Shown here piece after piece: positions 58,694-64,000 of a stretch of 64,000 nucleotides of DNA (positions within the stretch are counted from its first letter, which is position 1; each line of letters opens with the position of its first letter). Made by a program: the position numbers and the translations under genes. The notes beneath the pieces are model-generated. The model had not been told where the DNA came from and searched no databases. It was given only the letters and a program-made list of their open reading frames with translations. Source of the stretch: Azoarcus sp. (GTDB lineage Bacteria; Pseudomonadota; Gammaproteobacteria; Burkholderiales; Rhodocyclaceae); contig JAIRXQ010000010.1 of NCBI GenBank assembly GCA_031268195.1, positions 1-64,000 on the forward strand, given 5' to 3'.

Positions 58694-59623
58694 TCACGGC
58701 TCGTCCGGCGTAAATGCGAGTCGCAAGCCAAAATAGCCCAATCCAGCCGTCGGCAAGGTGGAAGAACGGTGCGACGCGCGCAGATCGCCGGCAAAGCTGT
58801 TGAAACTGCCCCCGCGCAGCACGCGCTGTGCGCCCTCCTCCGCGCCTTTCGGGTTCGTGGCGGGGCTGTGGGCGTAGTAATCGGCGGCGAATCTGTCCTG
58901 CACCCATTCCCAGACATTGCCGTACATATCGTACAGGCCGAAAGCGTTCGGCTTCTTTTTTCCGACCGGATGCGGCTGCGGGCGCGCATCCGCCGTGCCT
59001 TCGTGCGCGTTGTCGCGGTACCACGCGTATTCCCCCAATCCGGCCTCTTCGTCGCCGGACGGATAACGCGAGGCGCTGCCGGCGCGGGCGGCGTATTCCC
59101 ATTCGGCTTCGGTCGGCAGGCGGTATTTGCCGGTACGCTCCATTTCATTCAGGCGGCGGACGAACTCACGCGCATCGTCCCACGATACGTTCTCGACCGG
59201 GCGCTCGCCACGTTCGTCCTGGCGCTCGCTCGGGTTCTCGGCCATCACCGCCCGCCACTGGCGCTGGGTGACTTCGTATCGGCCCAGAAAAAAGGGCTGC
59301 CCGATGGTGACGCGATGACGCGGTTTTTCCCACGCCGGGCACGTTTTGTCGTCTCCGGCGCAGCCCATCTCGAACGTTCCCGCCGGGATGAGCACGAATT
59401 CCATACCAATGTCGTTTTCTCTTTCTTCCGCCCTGGAACCGCCCCATGTGACACAACCGCCGAGACTCGCGGCCAGCGCCGCCAGCGCGATCGCCTTGCA
59501 ATGTTTCAATCCACGCCCGTAACCGGGCGACAAGGCACGGAAGGGGTGATGCCCCTCCCGTGCCCAATGATCCCCCTGAGGAGGGAGGTTTCCAGCCGGA
59601 GTTAGTTTTTGATGAACCTTCAT
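58694..59623 (-). CDS. SUMF1/formylglycine-generating-enzyme-like lipoprotein; N-terminus overlaps repeat A copy 2
   Basis: FVLIPAGTFEMGC...NPSERQDERGERPVENVSWDDAREFVRRLNEM...YRLPTEAEWEYAARAG...GNVWEWVQDRF...RVLRGGSF; lipobox LGGC. Start uncertain (59623 ATG or 59512 TTG). Confidence 0.88.
   Translation of the reverse strand: MKVHQKLTPAGNLPPQGDHWAREGHHPFRALSPGYGRGLKHCKAIALAALAASLGGCVTWGGSRAEERENDIGMEFVLIPAGTFEMGCAGDDKTCPAWEKPRHRVTIGQPFFLGRYEVTQRQWRAVMAENPSERQDERGERPVENVSWDDAREFVRRLNEMERTGKYRLPTEAEWEYAARAGSASRYPSGDEEAGLGEYAWYRDNAHEGTADARPQPHPVGKKKPNAFGLYDMYGNVWEWVQDRFAADYYAHSPATNPKGAEEGAQRVLRGGSFNSFAGDLRASHRSSTLPTAGLGYFGLRLAFTPDEP
59501..59611 (-). repeat. Dispersed structured repeat A, copy 2
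   Basis: ATGTTTCAATCCACGCCCGTAACCGGGCGACAAGGCACGGAAGGGGTGATGCCCCTCCCGTGCC...; homologous to 3278-3397. Confidence 0.9.
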
Positions 59624-59654
59624 GGTGAACATCTCCCGGATGCGCATGCGCGCC

Positions 59655-60254
59655 TCACGACAGCGCGCGCCGTTCGGCCAACGCCTGCGCAATGGTGCCG
59701 ATATCGGTGTTTTCCAGCTCGCCGCCCACCGGCACGCCGCGCGACAGGCGGCTCACCACCAGCGCGCGCGCGGACAGCAGCGCCGCCAGCGTGTGCGCGG
59801 TCACTTCGCCTTCGTTGGTGAAATTGGTGGCGAGGATCACTTCCTTCACCTCGCCATCCCCGGCGCGCGCAAGCAGCCGATCCAGCCCCAGTTCGCGCGG
59901 GCCGATGCCGTCGAGCGGCGACAGCCGCCCCATCAGCACGTAGTAGAGCCCATCGTAGGTCTGCGTTTGCTCGATCATCGCGAGATCGGCGGGCGTCTCC
60001 ACCACGCACAGCCGGCTCGCGTCGCGGCGCGGGTTGGCGCAGAGCGCGCAAACATCCTCCTCGGAGAAGCCGTTGCAGCGCTCGCAATGGCGCAGCTGGG
60101 CGAGCGAACGCTCCAATGCCTGCGTGAGCCTGGATGCGCCCTTGCGGTCGCGTTGCAGCAGGTGCCAGGCCATGCGCTGCGCCGAGCGCGGCCCCACGCC
60201 GGGCAGGCAGCGCAACGCAGCGATCAGTTCGTCGAGGATCGGGGAGGCGGCCAT
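59655..60254 (-). CDS. recR: Recombination protein RecR
   Basis: [46 protein letters not shown]; Toprim [14 protein letters not shown]. Confidence 0.97.
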   Translation of the reverse strand: MAASPILDELIAALRCLPGVGPRSAQRMAWHLLQRDRKGASRLTQALERSLAQLRHCERCNGFSEEDVCALCANPRRDASRLCVVETPADLAMIEQTQTYDGLYYVLMGRLSPLDGIGPRELGLDRLLARAGDGEVKEVILATNFTNEGEVTAHTLAALLSARALVVSRLSRGVPVGGELENTDIGTIAQALAERRALS

Positions 60255-60577
60255 CAGAACGGCAGTTTCATTCCCGGCGGCAGATTCAACCCGGCGGTGA
60301 AGCCGGACATTTTGTTCTGCGTGGTGTCCTCAAGCTTGCGCACGGCGGAGTTGACCGCCGCCGCCACGAGGTCTTCGAGCATCTCGCGGTCGTCCATCAC
60401 CGAAGGGTCGATATGCACGCGGCGCACTTCATATTTGCCGGTCATCGTCACCTTGACCATGCCCGCGCCGGATTCGCCTTCGATTTCCATCGCCGCGATC
60501 TGATCCTGCACTTTCTTCATGTTTTCCTGCATTTGCTGGGCCTGCTTCATCAGGCCGGCGATTCCGCCTTTCATCAT
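60254..60577 (-). CDS. YbaB/EbfC nucleoid-associated protein
   Basis: [61 protein letters not shown]. Confidence 0.96.
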   Translation of the reverse strand: MMKGGIAGLMKQAQQMQENMKKVQDQIAAMEIEGESGAGMVKVTMTGKYEVRRVHIDPSVMDDREMLEDLVAAAVNSAVRKLEDTTQNKMSGFTAGLNLPPGMKLPF

Positions 60578-60611
60578 GCGATGACTCCGTCAAGGGTAAA
60601 AAAATCAAGGA

Positions 60612-62204
60612 TCACAACAATCGGGCCGAATCCCGATCCACGCTGGCGTCACACTGTTCGAGCAGTCCACGCACGAAGGGATCTTCCTCTAGCGCCGCTT
60701 CCGCCTGCGCCTTGCGCTCCTGGCGCTCGCACGCGTCTTTTTGCGCGGGAGTTTGTCCGGCGATGGCGCCGATTTCGACCGCGAGCTTCAAGGGCTGCCC
60801 AAGCGCGCGGCGCAAGTCGTCCTCGATGCGCGCGAACGCTTCGCGGTGCATCTCGAACAGGTGGCGAAAGGCTTCCGAGAGGCGCAATTTCAAGATTTCG
60901 CCCTCGCGCCCCACCCATTCGCAGTGCTGCGCCGCCTCGCGCACCACGCCGGAGAGTCCGAGCGCGCGCACGACTTCGCGCCAGTCGGCGGCGTCGATGG
61001 CGGCGGCAATGGCTGCCGATGGATCGTCTTGCCTGGCGGGCACCGGCGCGCGTCCGCGCCCGGCCGGCGGCGCTTTACCACTTGCGCCGGAAGCCGTCTC
61101 CGGGCCGCTGGCGGCGGGCGGCTGTTCGGGCCGAAACGCCAGCAGCCGCAGCAGGCTCATGGTGAAGCCGGTGTATTCGTCAGGCGCGAGCGCCAGTTCG
61201 TCGCGGCCGCGAATGGCGATCTGGTAGGCGAGTTGCAGGTATTCGGCATCGAACTTCGCGGCTTGCGCGGCGAGGATGGCGCGCGCGTGCTCATCATCGA
61301 CCGCGTCCGGCGCGTACTGCACGAGCGCCACTTTTGCGATGAGCGTCGCCAGCGCCTGCAACGCGGCCTCGAACGACAGGCTGCGCATCTCCATGCCGTC
61401 GGCCACGGCCAGCAACGCCTTGGCGTCGCCCGCCGCAAGCGCATCGAGGATCGCATGGAGATGATCATCGCCCACGGTGCCGAGCATGTTCGTCACCTGC
61501 TCTTCGAGCACCTTGCCCGCGCCGTGGGCGATGGCCTGATCGAGCAAGGAGAGCGCATCGCGCATCGAGCCGCTGGCCGCGTGCGCGAGGTGGCGCAGCG
61601 CGCCCGGCTCGAACAGCACCTGCTCGGCATCGAGGATGCGCGCAAGGTGCTCGACGATGCGGCCCGGCGGCATCTGCTTCAGGTTAAATTGCAGGCAGCG
61701 CGACAGCACTGTCACCGGAATTTTCTGCGGATCGGTGGTGGCGAGGATGAATTTGACGTGCTCGGGCGGCTCCTCCAGCGTCTTCAACATGGCGTTGAAG
61801 GCGTGCCCGGTGAGCATGTGCACTTCGTCGATCATGTAGACTTTGTAGCGCCCGGCCACCGGCGCATACACGGCGCGCTCAAGCAGCGCCGCCATGTCGT
61901 CGACGCCGCGGTTGGACGCGGCATCCATTTCTAGGTAATCGGGGAAGCGGTCGGCATCAATGGCGCGGCACGCCTCGCATTCGTTACAGGGCGTGGCGTT
62001 GACGCCTTTTTCACAGTTGAGCGCCTTGGCGAGGATGCGCGAAATCGTGGTTTTACCCACGCCGCGCGTGCCGGTAAACAACCATGCGTGATGCAGCCGT
62101 CCGGTGGCGAGCGCGTGTGTCAGCGCCCGCACGACATGCTCCTGCCCGACCAGCGTCTCGAACGATTTGGGCCGCCACTTGCGCGCCAGAACCTGATAAC
62201 TCAT
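60612..62204 (-). CDS. dnaX: DNA polymerase III subunit gamma/tau
   Basis: MSYQVLARKWRPKSFETLVGQEHVVRALTHALATGRLHHAWLFTGTRGVGKTTISRILAKALNC. Confidence 0.97.
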   Translation of the reverse strand: MSYQVLARKWRPKSFETLVGQEHVVRALTHALATGRLHHAWLFTGTRGVGKTTISRILAKALNCEKGVNATPCNECEACRAIDADRFPDYLEMDAASNRGVDDMAALLERAVYAPVAGRYKVYMIDEVHMLTGHAFNAMLKTLEEPPEHVKFILATTDPQKIPVTVLSRCLQFNLKQMPPGRIVEHLARILDAEQVLFEPGALRHLAHAASGSMRDALSLLDQAIAHGAGKVLEEQVTNMLGTVGDDHLHAILDALAAGDAKALLAVADGMEMRSLSFEAALQALATLIAKVALVQYAPDAVDDEHARAILAAQAAKFDAEYLQLAYQIAIRGRDELALAPDEYTGFTMSLLRLLAFRPEQPPAASGPETASGASGKAPPAGRGRAPVPARQDDPSAAIAAAIDAADWREVVRALGLSGVVREAAQHCEWVGREGEILKLRLSEAFRHLFEMHREAFARIEDDLRRALGQPLKLAVEIGAIAGQTPAQKDACERQERKAQAEAALEEDPFVRGLLEQCDASVDRDSARLL

Positions 62205-62233
62205 GGAGAGCGATTCTACAGTGGGCACAAAAT

Positions 62234-62257
62234 AAAAAGGCGTCGTGTGACGCCTTC
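62234..62257 (-). terminator. Rho-independent terminator of the SRP RNA
   Basis: Minus strand AAGGCGTCACACGACGCCTTTTTATTTT. Confidence 0.85.
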
Positions 62258-62268
62258 GGGAATTCGGG

Positions 62269-62368
62269 GTGGCGAGCCTGACCCCCGGCACTCGCGGGGA
62301 ACGGCTGTGGCTGCTGCCTTCCGGCCCTGACCAGATTCACCGCGCCGCAATGCGGGGAGACCCGCCAC
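62269..62368 (-). ncRNA. ffs: Signal recognition particle 4.5S RNA (small bacterial SRP RNA)
   Basis: Minus strand GTGGCGGGTCTCCCCGCATTGCGGCGCGGTGAATCTGGTCAGGGCCGGAAGGCAGCAGCCACAGCCGTTCCCCGCGAGTGCCGGGGGTCAGGCTCGCCAC; apical CAGG..GGAAGGCAGCAGCC motif. Confidence 0.95.
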
Positions 62369-62418
62369 GACGCGGGATTGTAACAGCAAAGCCGCCCGGA
62401 AGAGGGAGGACGAATGCC

Positions 62419-63342
62419 TTAGATCACCAGTGCGGGCTCGGCAAGCTGATGAATGACCGCTTCCGGCGCGGGGCGCGCGTCGTCGAACTGGACGATTTCC
62501 CATGCCGAGGCGTCCTCGAGCAGCACGCGCAGCAGCTGATTGTTGAGGGCGTGCCCCGCTTTGTAGGCGGTGTAGGTGGCAAGCAGCGGATGGCCGCAGA
62601 GATAAATGTCGCCTATGGCGTCCAGGACTTTGTGTTTGACGAATTCATCGGTGTAGCGCAGCCCTTCGGCATTGAGGACACGGTATTCGTCCATGACGAT
62701 GGCGTTTTCAAGACTACCGCCGAGCGCAAGTCCGTTGGCCTGCATGAATTCCACGTCCTGCATGAAACCGAAGGTGCGGGCGCGCGAGACGTCGCGCACG
62801 TAGGAATGCGTGGCGAAATCGATCACCACGTCGTTGGCGGTGGCGCCGATGGCAGGATGATCGAAGGCGATGGAGAACTGGAGGCGAAAGCCGTCGTAGG
62901 GCGTGAGCTTGACGTATTTGTCGTCTTCGATGTATTCGACGGGTTTTTTCACGCGCAGGAATTTTTTCGCCGCGGCTTGCTCCTCGATGCCCGCCGACTG
63001 GAGCAGGAAAACGAACGGGCTGGCGCTGCCGTCGAAGATGGGAATTTCAGGCGCATCGACGTCGATGTGCAGATTGTCGATGCCAAGCCCCGCCAGCGCC
63101 GACATCAGGTGTTCGACGGTGCCGACTTTGATGCCGTTTTTCTCCAGTCCCGAACACATGCGGGTGTCGCAGACGGAGTAAGGGTCGGCGGGCAGGTCGA
63201 CCGGGGGATTCGTGTCGACGCGGTGAAAGACGATACCGGTGCCTGCGCTGGCGGGACGCAGGACGAGATTGACTTTACGGCCACCATGCAACCCAACGCC
63301 AGTTGCACTGACGATCTGCCTGAGAGTGCGCTGCCTGATCAC
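62419..63342 (-). CDS. lpxC: UDP-3-O-acyl-N-acetylglucosamine deacetylase
   Basis: [31 protein letters not shown]...[40 protein letters not shown]. Confidence 0.98.
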   Translation of the reverse strand: MIRQRTLRQIVSATGVGLHGGRKVNLVLRPASAGTGIVFHRVDTNPPVDLPADPYSVCDTRMCSGLEKNGIKVGTVEHLMSALAGLGIDNLHIDVDAPEIPIFDGSASPFVFLLQSAGIEEQAAAKKFLRVKKPVEYIEDDKYVKLTPYDGFRLQFSIAFDHPAIGATANDVVIDFATHSYVRDVSRARTFGFMQDVEFMQANGLALGGSLENAIVMDEYRVLNAEGLRYTDEFVKHKVLDAIGDIYLCGHPLLATYTAYKAGHALNNQLLRVLLEDASAWEIVQFDDARPAPEAVIHQLAEPALVI

Positions 63343-63561
63343 GATTTTTATATTCCGGTAAGTCTTGCCAGACTACCACTTCGGGTGATGCCCGGTATCG
63401 CGAAATTGACACAGTGGCATAAACACAGTGCGACATAGACACCGTGTGGTCAGGCACAGTGGCACAGACGCCAGCAAACGAAGCAAAGCTCAGGGGGAAT
63501 CGTGAGCCTTGCTCCGCCAGCCGACGGCCGCGCCGTTCCAGAAGCCCGCCGCCTGGCGGCT

Positions 63562-63999
63562 TTAGTCCGCCTGACGGCGCAGGAAGGCGGGAATGTCGTA
63601 GGTGCCGGTCGCCGCCGCCACCGCCGCGCCGACGCTGCTGCCAGCCGGCACCACGGGCGTACGGTATGGCAGCTCGGGGCGTCCACCGCGACGACCAGAA
63701 CGAAGAACCGCTGGCCCGGCAAGGGGGTCGCCTTCGTCGTCCTCGTTATGGTACGTGAGGCCGTTGGTGCCCGTGCCACGTATAAGGCCCAAGTTTCTTC
63801 TCGGCTCTTGTGTTTGCGTCGCAGTACGCGGCGAACCGAATCCGGTCGCCCTTTTCGGCTCTTGCATTTGCGTCATAGCACGCGGCGAACCGAGTCCGGT
63901 CGCCACGACGGTGACGCGCAGGCGGTCGTCCATGCTGTCGTCGAACACGGTGCCGTACTTGACGAAGGCTTCCGAAGCGGCGAACGCCTGCACGGTGCG
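63562..63999 (-). CDS. ftsZ: Cell division protein FtsZ, C-terminal part (5' end beyond window)
   Basis: KYGTVFDDSMDDRLRVTVVATGLG ... terminal conserved peptide YDIPAFLRRQAD; frame open to the window edge. Confidence 0.95.
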   Translation of the reverse strand, partial: RTVQAFAASEAFVKYGTVFDDSMDDRLRVTVVATGLGSPRAMTQMQEPKRATGFGSPRTATQTQEPRRNLGLIRGTGTNGLTYHNEDDEGDPLAGPAVLRSGRRGGRPELPYRTPVVPAGSSVGAAVAAATGTYDIPAFLRRQAD

Positions 64000-64000
64000 C

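Noticed and set aside
59501-59529. Possible CRISPR array (GTTTCAATCCACGCCCGTAACCGGGCGAC)
   Set aside because: Only one repeat-like unit at each locus, no spacer-repeat periodicity and no cas genes in the window. Treated as a dispersed element with CRISPR-like similarity.

Overview
The window is a GC-rich, gene-dense chromosomal segment from a proteobacterium. Gene order (hfq-hflX-hflK-hflC-DUF2065-hisZ-purA; der-bamB-yfgM-hisS-ispG-rodZ-pilW-rlmN-ndk; sspB-sspA-petCBA; recR-ybaB-dnaX-4.5S RNA-lpxC-ftsZ) suggests a betaproteobacterium; this taxonomy is an inference. Most of the window is core housekeeping sequence. It holds about 55 confident CDSs, one tRNA-Pro(CGG), a 4.5S/SRP RNA and several hairpin terminators. 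I found no transposase, integrase, phage gene or CRISPR array. The most interesting signals are: (1) a ColR/ColS-like two-component system plus a methyltransferase and a WapQ/InaA-like LPS kinase, bracketed by two 85-bp direct repeats, with four TTT(G/C)AC hexamers at exactly 11-bp spacing in front of the methyltransferase gene; (2) a two-copy dispersed structured element of about 115 bp, whose outer segment resembles one type I-C CRISPR repeat, with a compensatory base-pair change in its central hairpin, one copy forming the 5' end of a lipoprotein gene; (3) a chemoreceptor with a CxxCH heme-c motif in its periplasmic sensor; (4) an unusual 0.5-kb intergenic region with a 20-bp all-A/T palindrome and a perfect 19-bp tandem duplication. 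All coordinates were read by hand. Family calls rest on recognising protein motifs, not on database searches.
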